From Erysipelotrichaceae bacterium (GTDB lineage: Bacteria; Bacillota_I; Bacilli_A; Erysipelotrichales; Erysipelotrichaceae): 64,000 nt of DNA. Shown piece by piece: positions 8,440-16,802 of the stretch (position 1 is the first letter of the stretch; each line of letters starts with the position of its first letter). The DNA lies in NCBI GenBank assembly GCA_017432005.1, contig JAFRKA010000006.1, positions 49,801 through 113,800 of the forward strand, in the 5' to 3' direction. Under the pieces are notes generated by a model. The model was not told where the DNA came from. It worked only from the letters and a program-made list of their open reading frames with translations, and made no database searches. The translations under genes and the position numbers were made by a program.

Positions 8440-9441
8440 ATGAGTTCCATATTTGACCGTTTCGAATTATCCAGTTTTAAACGCATGTATGAAAATGCCA
8501 GAGCAGTTCATGATTATTCGGGAAAGAATACGCTTTTGATCCTGCTCGATATGGCTTCCTGTATCCTTAACGATCATATCGGATATATGGAATACAATCT
8601 CTTCCGTTTCGTAGATAAACCTAAAGACAAGAGAAAGACCTATGTGACTTTTGATTATTCTCAATACCTGTTCAAAACACTTAATGACAAGGATTATCTG
8701 CCTTTATTCAATGACAAGCTGCAGTTCAATAAGATTTTCAAAGATTATCTGGGAAGAGAGTTCCTGGATATCAGTGAAGCCGAATATGAAGATTTTGTAA
8801 AGTTCTGTGAAAACAAAAAAAGATTCTTTGCGAAGCCGGCTGATTCCTGTTCGGGCAAAGGTATCTACCGCAACTTTGATATCAATGAAGATACTGATCT
8901 GCAGGAACTGTTTGATTATCTGAAAGAAAATAAACTTTTCGTGGAGGATTCGATCGAACAGCACGAAGAGATGAAGAAACTCAATCCGACTTCGATCAAT
9001 ACCGTCAGAGTAGTCACTGTTCTTGATAAGCACAATGAAGCTCATGTCATGTATACATTGCAGAGGATCGGTATTAACAATATGTCGGTCGACAATGTCG
9101 GATCAGGAGGCATCTATACCGTCCTGTCTGATGAAGGACAGATCATAAATCCGTGCTGGTCGGATAAGACGATCACCACTTATACGAAACATCCAACGAC
9201 CGGTATGGATCTGATCGGTTTTACTGTTCCTTACTACAAGGAAGCTCTTGAGTTATGTAAAAAGGCCGCTAAAGTCGAGCCTCATATTAGATACGTAGGC
9301 TGGGATATAGCCATATCCGATAAAGGACCGGTCATCGTTGAAGGAAATCCTTTACCGGGCTATGATATGCCTCAGAATTATTTCGTGACTTTAAAGGATA
9401 CCGGACTCAAACCTGATTTCGAAAGGGTCCTCAACAAATAG
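8440..9441 (+). CDS. Sugar-transfer-associated ATP-grasp domain protein
   Basis: 333 residues. The ATP-grasp fold is indicated by AKPADSCSGKGIYR (nucleotide-binding Lys and Gly-rich loop, near 130-145), VEDSIEQH (hinge), NPTSINTVRVVT and the metal-binding end VIVEGNPLPGYD near 305. This matches the sugar-transfer-associated ATP-grasp family often found near polysaccharide or capsule genes, where ligation of an amino acid or similar group to a glycan is suspected but not shown. Here it is alone, with no glycosyltransferases nearby. The -10 box 6 bases before the ATG and lack of a ribosome binding site suggest leaderless translation. Confidence 0.85.
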   Translation: MSSIFDRFELSSFKRMYENARAVHDYSGKNTLLILLDMASCILNDHIGYMEYNLFRFVDKPKDKRKTYVTFDYSQYLFKTLNDKDYLPLFNDKLQFNKIFKDYLGREFLDISEAEYEDFVKFCENKKRFFAKPADSCSGKGIYRNFDINEDTDLQELFDYLKENKLFVEDSIEQHEEMKKLNPTSINTVRVVTVLDKHNEAHVMYTLQRIGINNMSVDNVGSGGIYTVLSDEGQIINPCWSDKTITTYTKHPTTGMDLIGFTVPYYKEALELCKKAAKVEPHIRYVGWDIAISDKGPVIVEGNPLPGYDMPQNYFVTLKDTGLKPDFERVLNK

Positions 9442-9509
9442 TCTGAAAACAGCATAAAAGCTGAATGACCTATTGGCATAAACCGATGATATTTCATCTA
9501 TGAAAGTAC

Positions 9510-9515
9510 TATAAT
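9510..9515 (+). promoter_or_regulatory. -10 element upstream of the coiled-coil/lepB genes
   Basis: TATAAT 38 bp before the GTG start at 9554; GTGGAGG at 9543-9549 is the ribosome binding site. No clear -35 hexamer. Confidence 0.45.
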
Positions 9516-9553
9516 TGTTTTTATAGATAACTATGTTTTAGTGTGGAGGCAGC

Positions 9554-10129
9554 GTGAAGGATAAATCTCTTTCCAAACTTTCAAGAATTGAGTTACTGAA
9601 CATATTATATGAGCAGCAGAAACGCATTGAAGAGCTCGAAAAAGAGAACAGCGAACTCAATCAGAAACTTGAAGATAAACAATTAAAACTTAAAAACATC
9701 GGGTCGATCGCCGATGCTTCGTTGTCGTTGACAAAGATCTTTGAGGAAGCTCAAAGAGCTGCCGATCTTTATCTTTACAATGTCAAAAAGATAGCCGGCG
9801 AAGGCAAGGTGCAGCAATATGCCGCAACGGGCAGAAAACAGCCGGTCATGAATAATATACCGGTCAACAGGCCTACCGGACCGGTCGAAAGACAGGCAGC
9901 TGCTGTTATCGATAACAGACAGCAGGTCCAGAATGTTTACAGACCTGAACAGCAGCCTGATTATCAGATCCAGAGCAAGCACAGCAAGAAACCTGAGAAC
10001 AGGGCAAAGAAGGTCGAAAACATTGAAGAAGACATCATGAGGCAGTTTGATGATGTAAAACAGGATACGACTGCCGAAGAATATCGCCACAAGCGCAAAA
10101 GGATGCGCCGTTCACGGGTATCGAGATGA
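9554..10129 (+). CDS. Coiled-coil protein with basic C-terminus, unknown function
   Basis: 191 residues. Residues 1-60 are a strong coiled coil (LSRIELLNILYEQQKRIEEL, then alternating Glu/Lys heptads), then IGSIADASLSLTKIFEEAQRAADLYL, a conserved-looking segment resembling proteins found beside signal peptidases in Lachnospiraceae-type surface loci. Residues 95-150 are Gln/Pro-rich and likely disordered, and the last 20 residues are Arg/Lys-rich. No signal peptide or membrane segment, so it is cytosolic. The GTG start is preceded by GGAGG. Its stop overlaps the lepB start, so the two are cotranslated. A scaffold or regulator for the secretion locus is an inference. Confidence 0.65.
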   Translation: MKDKSLSKLSRIELLNILYEQQKRIEELEKENSELNQKLEDKQLKLKNIGSIADASLSLTKIFEEAQRAADLYLYNVKKIAGEGKVQQYAATGRKQPVMNNIPVNRPTGPVERQAAAVIDNRQQVQNVYRPEQQPDYQIQSKHSKKPENRAKKVENIEEDIMRQFDDVKQDTTAEEYRHKRKRMRRSRVSR

Positions 10130-10692
10130 GCGAGTATTCTTCTAAAGAATACCTGGAAGAGATCAACCGACTTAAACAGCAGAATTCTTCCAGCAGGATC
10201 ACCTTATATGCTGCCTGTGCACTGGCGATCATTGCTGCTGCAATTGTGCTGATCACGATCGCATTTCTTCCGGTATTGAGGATCTATGGGACTTCCATGT
10301 CTCCGACACTTTCGGAAGGTGATTATGTTATTGCGAAAAAAGGATCGGAATTTGCGCCCGGAGATATCGTTGCTTTCTACTACAACAACAAGATCCTGGT
10401 CAAAAGAGTCATCGCCAACGAGGGAGACTGGGTCAACATCGATGACCAGGGCAATGTATACGTGAATAACGTACTGGTCGAAGAACCGTATCTGCAGGAA
10501 AAAGCCTACGGTGAATGTAATATTACTTTACCGTATCAGGTTCCGGAAGACAGGATCTTCGTGATGGGCGATTACCGTTCTGCATCAGTCGATTCAAGAA
10601 GTACCTCAGTCGGATGTGTTGCAGATGAACAGATCATCGGCAGGATCATATCGACGATCTGGCCATTGAAACATTTCGGGAGAGTAAAGTGA
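10126..10692 (+). CDS. lepB: Signal peptidase I
   Basis: 188-residue membrane protease that removes signal peptides at the outer face of the membrane. One N-terminal anchor (about residues 22-50), then the catalytic boxes: YGTSMSPTLSEGDYV with the nucleophile Ser, ILVKRVIANEGD with the general-base Lys, and VMGDYRSASVDSR (box E). The Ser-Lys dyad is intact. It overlaps the upstream coiled-coil gene by 4 bp and precedes the inactive sortase homologue; such trios resemble pilus or surface-protein processing loci, though no LPXTG substrate is in the window. Confidence 0.93.
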   Translation: MSEYSSKEYLEEINRLKQQNSSSRITLYAACALAIIAAAIVLITIAFLPVLRIYGTSMSPTLSEGDYVIAKKGSEFAPGDIVAFYYNNKILVKRVIANEGDWVNIDDQGNVYVNNVLVEEPYLQEKAYGECNITLPYQVPEDRIFVMGDYRSASVDSRSTSVGCVADEQIIGRIISTIWPLKHFGRVK

Positions 10693-10713
10693 TCTTAAGC
10701 TTATGAAACTGAT

Positions 10714-10756
10714 AAGGAACAGGAATCGTTATGTTTATGAAACGATACTGTTCCTT
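10714..10756 (+). terminator. Long hairpin between lepB and the sortase-like gene
   Basis: AAGGAACAG...ATCGTT pairs with AACGAT..CTGTTCCTT across a 10-nt loop. The bases after it (TAAACAC) are not T-rich, so it is a weak terminator at best and could instead be a processing or attenuation structure in the operon. Confidence 0.45.
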
Positions 10757-10840
10757 TAAACACTTGATTTCCATCAGGACTTTGCGCTATAAATATGCGT
10801 TCAGATATTATTGCAATGTGACAGGAAGGAGTAGTACGGA

Positions 10841-11734
10841 ATGAAAAAAAGAAACAAAGATACTGCTCCAGTCCAGAACTGGTCCAGGAAAAACTGGATC
10901 ATTCTTGCGGTCATCGGTATGCTTCTTATCGGATCGGCCGTTTTTCTTTATCCGCGTTTTACAGAAAAGCAGAACTCATCCAGGGCATCCAATGCAATCT
11001 CATCTTATAATGAAGCCTTATCCAAGATGAGTGAAGAAGATTATGAAAGAGAGATAAACAGAGCACTTACTTATAATCGCAGAATGGCTGATACGGGTAT
11101 CGAATGGAAAGAATTAGAGGATCCTGATGAATATGCTTCGATCCTGAACATCATCGGAGACGGCCTCATGGGCTACATGAAGATCGATAAGATCGATGTG
11201 ACTGTGCCTATCTACCATACTGCTAAAGATGATGTCTTACGGAACGGTATCGGTCATCTTGAGAATACTTCTTTTCCTGTAGGAGCCAAAAGCTATGACA
11301 GTAATGAAGAAAGAGTCATGGATCCCAGAGACGGTTCACAATGCGTGCTGAGTACTTACAGCGAAAAGACCGATACAAAACTGTTTTCCGGATTAGACAG
11401 GATGAATGAAGGCGATGCTTTTTCCATTTACATCATGGGAGAAACATTTACCTATCAGGTCGATCAGATCAGAGTAGTCGCGCCTTCTGATATCGAGGAA
11501 CTTAATATCGTTCGCGGCGCAGATTACTGCACTTTAATGGGAAACACATCTGACGGTGGCAATGCACATATACTGTTGGTCAGAGGCATAAGGGTGAACA
11601 ATCCGCAGGGTGACGCATCGGTCATGCCGGATGCAGAACTTGTTAAAAACATCTTTGCGATCCCGTTCATTGCAGTATTGATCATTCTTATCCTGATCCT
11701 GACATACATTTTCAGAATCAGGAAGATATATTGA
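10841..11734 (+). CDS. Class C sortase homologue lacking all catalytic residues (pseudo-sortase)
   Basis: 297 residues: N-terminal anchor (about 19-40), sortase barrel (about 110-250) and C-terminal membrane helix (about 268-290), the class C layout. Conserved framework segments are kept: GHLENTSFPVG, KLFSGLDRMNEGD, YQVDQI and HILLVRGIRVN. The three catalytic positions are substituted: the His of VLSGHRG is Tyr173 (VLSTYSE), the Cys of TCTPYG is Asn235 (MGNTSDGG) and the Arg of HRLLVRG is Ile244. The frame is intact with an AAGGAG site, so this looks maintained rather than decayed. A chaperone, scaffold or decoy role in surface-protein assembly is inferred. Transpeptidase activity is not expected. 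Confidence 0.85.
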   Translation: MKKRNKDTAPVQNWSRKNWIILAVIGMLLIGSAVFLYPRFTEKQNSSRASNAISSYNEALSKMSEEDYEREINRALTYNRRMADTGIEWKELEDPDEYASILNIIGDGLMGYMKIDKIDVTVPIYHTAKDDVLRNGIGHLENTSFPVGAKSYDSNEERVMDPRDGSQCVLSTYSEKTDTKLFSGLDRMNEGDAFSIYIMGETFTYQVDQIRVVAPSDIEELNIVRGADYCTLMGNTSDGGNAHILLVRGIRVNNPQGDASVMPDAELVKNIFAIPFIAVLIILILILTYIFRIRKIY

Positions 11735-11755
11735 AAGAATACGGTGAGATCAATT

Positions 11756-12082
11756 ATGGAAATAAATGAGTATCAGAAAAAAGCATTGAAGACGCTTAAT
11801 CCGGCACTGGATAAGAAAGATGTCCTGATCAACGGAGTTATGGGACTGTGTGGTGAATCGGGAGAGGCGATCGACATCGTCAAGAAACATCTGCATCAGG
11901 GACATGAACTGGACAGCGAGAAGCTTATCAATGAACTGGGCGATATAGCCTGGTATCTGGTAGAGACAGCTTATGCACTGGGAGCGGATCTTGAGGATGT
12001 TTTAAGAAAGAACATCGAGAAATTGGAAAAGCGATATCCTGAAGGTTTTGATGAAGAAAGATCGATGAACAGGGAAGAATGA
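11756..12082 (+). CDS. MazG-like nucleotide pyrophosphohydrolase
   Basis: 108 residues, single MazG-type four-helix domain that hydrolyses (d)NTPs to monophosphates. The metal-binding signature is GLCGESGEAIDIVKKHL (ExxE) near residues 28-45 and ELGDIAWYL (ExxD) near 61-70. ATG 11756 is chosen because GGTGAG lies 7 bases upstream; an in-frame GTG at 11744 overlaps that site. The stop overlaps the start of the methyltransferase gene. House-cleaning of abnormal nucleotides is the usual role. Confidence 0.85.
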   Translation: MEINEYQKKALKTLNPALDKKDVLINGVMGLCGESGEAIDIVKKHLHQGHELDSEKLINELGDIAWYLVETAYALGADLEDVLRKNIEKLEKRYPEGFDEERSMNREE

Positions 12083-12834
12083 TGAACTATCAGGATAAGA
12101 ACATGGAAACGATCAACGCCTGGATCAAAGAAGGCTGGGAATGGGGAAAGCCCATCGATCATGAGACATATGTTAAGGCTGTTAAAGGTGAATGGAACGT
12201 CAAACTGACACCGTGCAGGTATGTTCCTCACAGCTGGTTCGGCGATCTTGAAGGAAAGAAAGTCCTGGGCCTTGCCAGCGGAGGTGCACAGCAGATGCCG
12301 ATCTTCTGCGCATTGAAAGGCGATTGTACAGTCCTGGATTATTCCGATCTGCAGCTGGAATCCGAAAGAAAGATGGCTGAACAGGAAGGCTATGATATAA
12401 AGATCGTCAAAGCTGATATGAGTAAAACACTTCCGTTTGCGGATGAAAGCTTTGATCTGATCTTTCATCCTGTCAGCAACTGTTATATCGAAGAAGTAAA
12501 GCCTCTATGGAAAGAATGTTTCAGGATCCTGAAACATGGCGGTGTACTGCTGGCCGGTTTTGATAACGGGATCAATTATCTGTTTGATGACGAAAAAGAG
12601 ATGACAGTCGTCAATTCAATGCCTTTCAATCCTTTAAAGAACGAGGAACAGATGAAACAGCTGGAAAGGGATGATTCCGGTGTTCAGTTCTCTCATTCAC
12701 TGGAAGAACAGATCGGCGGTCAGCTGGAAGCCGGATTCGTCATAAAGGAACTCTACGAGGATTATAACGGTACAGGACATCTCAACGATCTGCATATACC
12801 GACTTACATGGCGACAAGAAGTATTAAAGGGTAG
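12079..12834 (+). CDS. Class I SAM-dependent methyltransferase
   Basis: 251 residues of the Methyltransf_11/25 type. SAM-binding motif I is VLGLASGGAQQMP near residues 57-70, motif II VLDYSDLQL near 88, then DLIFHPVSNCYIEE and a post-core ILKHGGVLLAGF. This resembles small-molecule methyltransferases rather than RNA enzymes. Substrate unknown. ATG 12079 overlaps the mazG stop; ATG 12082 is an equally possible start. Confidence 0.85.
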   Translation: MMNYQDKNMETINAWIKEGWEWGKPIDHETYVKAVKGEWNVKLTPCRYVPHSWFGDLEGKKVLGLASGGAQQMPIFCALKGDCTVLDYSDLQLESERKMAEQEGYDIKIVKADMSKTLPFADESFDLIFHPVSNCYIEEVKPLWKECFRILKHGGVLLAGFDNGINYLFDDEKEMTVVNSMPFNPLKNEEQMKQLERDDSGVQFSHSLEEQIGGQLEAGFVIKELYEDYNGTGHLNDLHIPTYMATRSIKG

Positions 12835-12881
12835 TTAAGACAGACACTGATCTTAACTGTGATAAAATAATAAACAGCGAT

Positions 12882-13607
12882 ATGACAATCAATCGTGATA
12901 ATAAAGTCAGAAAACCAATCAGAAAGACCGTGCTGATAGCCGGCCTGATCTTTTTTCTACTTCTGAGTACTGTCCTGCAGATAATGTCATATCTGTTCGT
13001 ATCATCATCACTTACGGAGAATTACAACGCCAGAATGAATGACATTCTGACATATATAGAAAATAATACCGATACCGATGATCTGAAAGAATGCATCAGG
13101 ACCGGGACGACATCAGAGAAGTATGACCAGCTGCAACACATGCTAAACAGGATGGTCGATGATTTTGAACTGGCTTATCTGTATATCGCCATTCCGGAAG
13201 AAGACGTCATGGTCAATGTCTGTTCAGCGACCAGTGAAGCAGAAAGAGCAGCAGGTGAGACCGATCTGCCTATCTTATTCGAAACCGACGCCTACAGCAA
13301 GGAAGAACTGGAACTATTCAGATCGCTGGCTGAACTCGATAAAGTCTCCTATGTGGAAGAGAGTTCGGATTACGGTACTTTCTATACGGCCTGCAAGCCG
13401 TTATATGATTCAAAGGGCGAGAAGATCTGCCTGGCCTGCGTCGATCTTTCGGTCGATGATATGCACGCAACGATCAGAAGGTTCATGTATCTGTCTTTAC
13501 TGGTAATAAGTCTGGTAGGTGGACTCTGTACACTGATCGCTCTGACCTGGATCAGAAAAAATATAACCAGCCGGTGCTGGCCCTGGAAAAAAGTTCCCGC
13601 GACCTGA
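12882..13607 (+). CDS. N-terminal sensor half of a frameshifted diguanylate cyclase
   Basis: 241 residues: membrane helix (about 17-40), extracytoplasmic sensor-like domain and a second helix (about 205-225) that ends in WIRKNIT. The frame then runs into unrelated residues and stops. The natural continuation (PVLALEKSSRDLI, a HAMP start) is in the -1 frame from 13571. A single missing C in 13571-13572 (CC for CCC) would restore one 885-residue protein. The heptamer AAAAAAT at 13556-13562, in register for -1 slippage, is an alternative explanation. No Shine-Dalgarno is seen; TAAAAT at 12863-12868 is a possible -10. Confidence 0.75.
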   Translation: MTINRDNKVRKPIRKTVLIAGLIFFLLLSTVLQIMSYLFVSSSLTENYNARMNDILTYIENNTDTDDLKECIRTGTTSEKYDQLQHMLNRMVDDFELAYLYIAIPEEDVMVNVCSATSEAERAAGETDLPILFETDAYSKEELELFRSLAELDKVSYVEESSDYGTFYTACKPLYDSKGEKICLACVDLSVDDMHATIRRFMYLSLLVISLVGGLCTLIALTWIRKNITSRCWPWKKVPAT

Positions 13608-15544
13608 TCGACAAAGTCAAAAATACCGAAGATCTTAAGACAGTTGATTTTGAGATCGACCGTTTTGATACGGGCAACGAGATCGAATCACTGGCAAATA
13701 CGATCAGAGAGATGACGATCGATATGAAGCAGTATTCTGAGGATATGCTCAAAGCTCAGGAGAAGATCCAGAAGGCAGAAAAAGAAGCCAAGGATGCCGC
13801 CAAGATCGCTGAACTGCAGAATTCTCTGTCTTCTTTGCTCATAAACATGCCTGGTCTGTCTTTCTCCAAGGATGCAAAGACAGGCGAGTATCTGGCCTGC
13901 AATCAGGCTTTTGCGGAATACGCCCATAAGAACAATCCGGAAGAAGTCGCAGGTCTTACTGACTATGATATTTTCGATCCAGTCACGGCTCAACACTTCG
14001 TTGAAGACGACAGGATCGCTCTGTCCATGGATGAACCATATGTCTTCTTCGAAGATGTCTTTGATGCCGCCGGCAATCCGAAACAGTTCCAGACCACCAA
14101 ACAGAAATACATCGATTCACTCGGACGTCTGTGTACACTGGGTCTGTGCGTCGATGTCACCGAGATGGAAGAGATCAAGCGTGAGAATATCGAGACCAGA
14201 TCAGCTTATGACAAAGCCGTTAACGAGAGCGTCACATATGGTCATATCGCCAGCACACTGATCGAAGACTATGCTGAACTGTTCTATATCGATCTTGAGA
14301 ACTGCAGATATATCGAGTACTACAAAGATGAAGACAATGATAAAGGTCTCGTAGAAACTAAAGGTGAAAACATCTTTGAAGATTTCCATGCGTTTGCCAG
14401 GGACAATTTCGATCCAAAGGATCAGGAAACCTTTATCAAAACTTTCACCAGAGAAAACGTCATCAGGTCTCTTGATGAAGATCAGAGTTTTGCTCTGACA
14501 TACAGGATGCTGAAAAACGATGTCCCGATCTATTATCATCTGAAAGCCATCCCGATGAAGGATGACAGGCGACATATCATCATGGCTGTGAATGATATCG
14601 ACATGCAGGTAAAACAGCAGGAAGCTATTGACAGAGTCGTGACGGAAAGGACCACTTATGCGCGTATCAGCGCGCTCAGCGGTGATTTCATCTGCATCTA
14701 TGTCATTGACCCGGATACCGATCATTTCATTGAATATGGTGCTGTTAAAGGATATGAGGACAGAGGGTTCAGCAAAGAAGGCGATGATTTCTTCGGAACT
14801 GTCAGAGAAAATATAGAAGGAAACATTCATCCTGATGATATGCAACGATTCGATTCACTGTTCAATAAAGATACCATCTTAAACGAGATAGAGAAGAACG
14901 GCATCTTTTCGATGCGTTACCGCATCATGATCAAAGGGATCGCAAAATTCGTCATGATGAAAGCATCAACAGTCACGGAAGGCAATAAACTGAAACTGAT
15001 TATCGGCATAAACGATATCGATGCCCATGTCAGACAGGAAGAGGAGTATCAGTTCAAACTATCTCAGGCTCAACGTCGAGCCAATGTCGATGCTCTGACG
15101 GGCGTAAAGAACAAGCATGCCTATATCGATCTGGAGAACAGACTGAACAGACAGATCGAATCAGGTGAAGATGTCAGGTTTGCGATCCTGGTCTTTGATG
15201 TCAACGATCTAAAGGAGATCAATGACTCGGAAGGCCATCAGGCCGGTGACCGCTATATCAGGGATGCCTGCATGATCATCTGCCGGATCTTCAAACATTC
15301 TCCGGTCTTCAGGGTCGGTGGTGATGAATTTGTGGTCGTTGCTCAGGATTCCGATTATGATGATCTTGACAATCTGCTTGATCAACTGAAAGAAAGCAAT
15401 GATAAGAATGCTGAAAGCAACGGTGTCGTAATCGCCTGCGGTATGTCCCGGTTCAATGCTGACCGTAAAGTCGAAACCGTCTTTGCCAGAGCGGACAGGC
15501 AGATGTATGTCAACAAACATGATCTGAAGGTCCTGATCAGTTAA
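13574..15544 (+). CDS. C-terminal half of the frameshifted cyclase: HAMP, PAS-like modules and GGDEF domain
   Basis: 656 residues in the -1 frame relative to the upstream half. It begins mid-HAMP (LALEKSSRDLIDKV), followed by a coiled coil, three PAS-like segments (about 95-200, 215-345 and 350-485) and a GGDEF domain (about 500-650) with VFDVNDLKEINDSEGHQAGD and active site FRVGGDEF. The product-inhibition RxxD motif is absent (FKHS at that position). A diguanylate cyclase makes c-di-GMP. The apparent GTG start at 13574 has no ribosome binding site, so this half is probably expressed only if the frame is restored. Confidence 0.8.
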   Translation: MLALEKSSRDLIDKVKNTEDLKTVDFEIDRFDTGNEIESLANTIREMTIDMKQYSEDMLKAQEKIQKAEKEAKDAAKIAELQNSLSSLLINMPGLSFSKDAKTGEYLACNQAFAEYAHKNNPEEVAGLTDYDIFDPVTAQHFVEDDRIALSMDEPYVFFEDVFDAAGNPKQFQTTKQKYIDSLGRLCTLGLCVDVTEMEEIKRENIETRSAYDKAVNESVTYGHIASTLIEDYAELFYIDLENCRYIEYYKDEDNDKGLVETKGENIFEDFHAFARDNFDPKDQETFIKTFTRENVIRSLDEDQSFALTYRMLKNDVPIYYHLKAIPMKDDRRHIIMAVNDIDMQVKQQEAIDRVVTERTTYARISALSGDFICIYVIDPDTDHFIEYGAVKGYEDRGFSKEGDDFFGTVRENIEGNIHPDDMQRFDSLFNKDTILNEIEKNGIFSMRYRIMIKGIAKFVMMKASTVTEGNKLKLIIGINDIDAHVRQEEEYQFKLSQAQRRANVDALTGVKNKHAYIDLENRLNRQIESGEDVRFAILVFDVNDLKEINDSEGHQAGDRYIRDACMIICRIFKHSPVFRVGGDEFVVVAQDSDYDDLDNLLDQLKESNDKNAESNGVVIACGMSRFNADRKVETVFARADRQMYVNKHDLKVLIS

Positions 15545-15546
15545 TA

Positions 15547-15587
15547 AAAATCTGCTACCGGTACTGACTGAGTAGCAGTTTTTATTC
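15547..15587 (+). terminator. Intrinsic terminator after the GGDEF gene
   Basis: CTGCTAC (15552-15558) pairs with GTAGCAG (15572-15578) across a 13-nt loop, followed by TTTTTATT. It starts 3 bp after the stop codon. Confidence 0.75.
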
Positions 15588-15647
15588 TATCTTGTGAAAA
15601 AAATGGATTATAATATTACTAACAATATATATATATATATATAAATT

Positions 15648-16486
15648 ATGTCTATCAAAAACGATGAAAACAAAAGCATTCTGAAGCCTTATTTTAACCC
15701 TTTGGGTACATGGGCTTTTTCTATAGGTACAGCTATCGGCTGGGGATCTTTTGTCGTTACCTGCAATACTTACCTTTCACAGGCTGGTATTCTGGGAACT
15801 ATCTCCGGTCTGCTTTTAGGCATGGCTGTCGTGCTGGTCATCACCTACAATCTCTGTTACATGATAGAGAGGGAACCCGATGCCGGCGGTATCTATACCT
15901 ATGGCCGTAAGGTCAGGGGCTATGATACCGGCTTCCTTGTTGCCTGGTTCCTGCTGCTCACTTATCTGGCTGTCCTTTGGGCCAATATCACATCTTTGCA
16001 GCTGTTTGCCCGACGTTTTTTGGCAGTATCTTCCAGTTCGGCTACTGTTATACCGTTTTCGGTTATGACGTATATCTTGGTGAAGCACTGCTGTCGATCG
16101 TATCGATCTCGGCTGTAGGATGGCTGTGCTGCCGCAGTAAGAAGATCCCGCAGCTTCTGATGATCATCATGGCTGTGTTCTTTGTGGGCAGTATTTCAGT
16201 CTGCGCTGTAGTTACCATGTTCAGACATGGAAGCAGTTTCTCCTACGAACCGCTTTATCTGCCTGACAAGAGCGCTTTCGATCAGATAATCAGAATAACC
16301 GTCATCTCGCCATGGGCTTTCATCGGTTTTGAGAACGTCGCGCATTTCTCTGAAGAATTTAACTACCCGATGAGAGATGTCCGCAAGGTGATGCTGGGTT
16401 CAGTCACGCTGACGACGCTCGTCTATATCCTGATGACCGTCCTTTCAGTGATGGCTTATCCAACGGAATACAGTAACTGGAGATGA
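15648..16486 (+). pseudogene. APC-family amino-acid permease, frameshifted and truncated
   Basis: The start encodes a clear APC permease N-terminus: NPLGTWAFSIGTAIGWGSFV, DAGGIYTYGRKVRGYDTGF and LLTYLAVLWANITS. The frame breaks near 16016-16021, where GTTTTTTGG has six T; seven would join ARRF to FGSIFQFGYCYTVF in the -1 frame. That frame continues (SPWAFIGFENVAHFSEEF) to a TGA at 16484-16486, about 280 codons in all, where a full permease has 450-600. The sequence then becomes the tail of a GGDEF gene, so the 3' part was lost in a deletion. T TTT TTG is also a slippery heptamer, but truncation makes decay the better reading. Confidence 0.85.
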
Positions 16487-16784
16487 ATGCATCCGCAAGG
16501 CCAGCAATACGATCTGCAGAGCTTTCAAGAAGAGCCCGGTCTTCCGTTATGGCGGAGACGAATTCGTAGTCATCCTGCAGGGAGAAGACTATAACAATCG
16601 TCTTCAGATGATCGCTGAATTCAATAAGATCGAAGAAGACAAGATCAGAAACGGAGAATCAGGTATCGCTGTGGGAATGGCTGAATTCAACAGCGATGAG
16701 CACAACAAGTTATTGAGAGTGCTGGAGATCGCCGATCACCGTATGTATGAACGCAAGAGGCATCTTAAAAACCTTGATGCATAA
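16476..16784 (+). pseudogene. 3' fragment of a diguanylate cyclase (GGDEF domain tail)
   Basis: Translated in the frame starting at 16476, this gives TGDECIRKASNTICRAF, then KKSPVFRYGGDEFVVIL and a C-terminal ADHRMYERKRHLKNLDA, ending at TAA 16782-16784. It is the second half of a GGDEF domain, starting at the GD of the usual HxAGDxYI segment. There is no start codon or ribosome binding site; it is fused out of frame to the permease remnant at about 16470-16480. Its sequence (SPVFRYGGDEF) is closely related to the two neighbouring cyclases, so the deletion removed a third family member from a tandem array. Confidence 0.85.
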
Positions 16785-16802
16785 TATAAATTAATCAAAA
16801 AA

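Noticed and set aside
12833..12858. Terminator after the methyltransferase gene
   Set aside because: AGTTAAGA/TCTTAACT can form a stem, but no T run follows on the plus strand, so evidence is too weak to list.
15625..15643. AT dinucleotide run as a replication or regulatory repeat
   Set aside because: Only 19 bases, probably AT-rich promoter DNA before the permease pseudogene; no iterons or DnaA boxes nearby.
15977..16486. Separate small gene after the permease start
   Set aside because: Its product continues the permease family sequence in the -1 frame, so it is part of the same broken gene.
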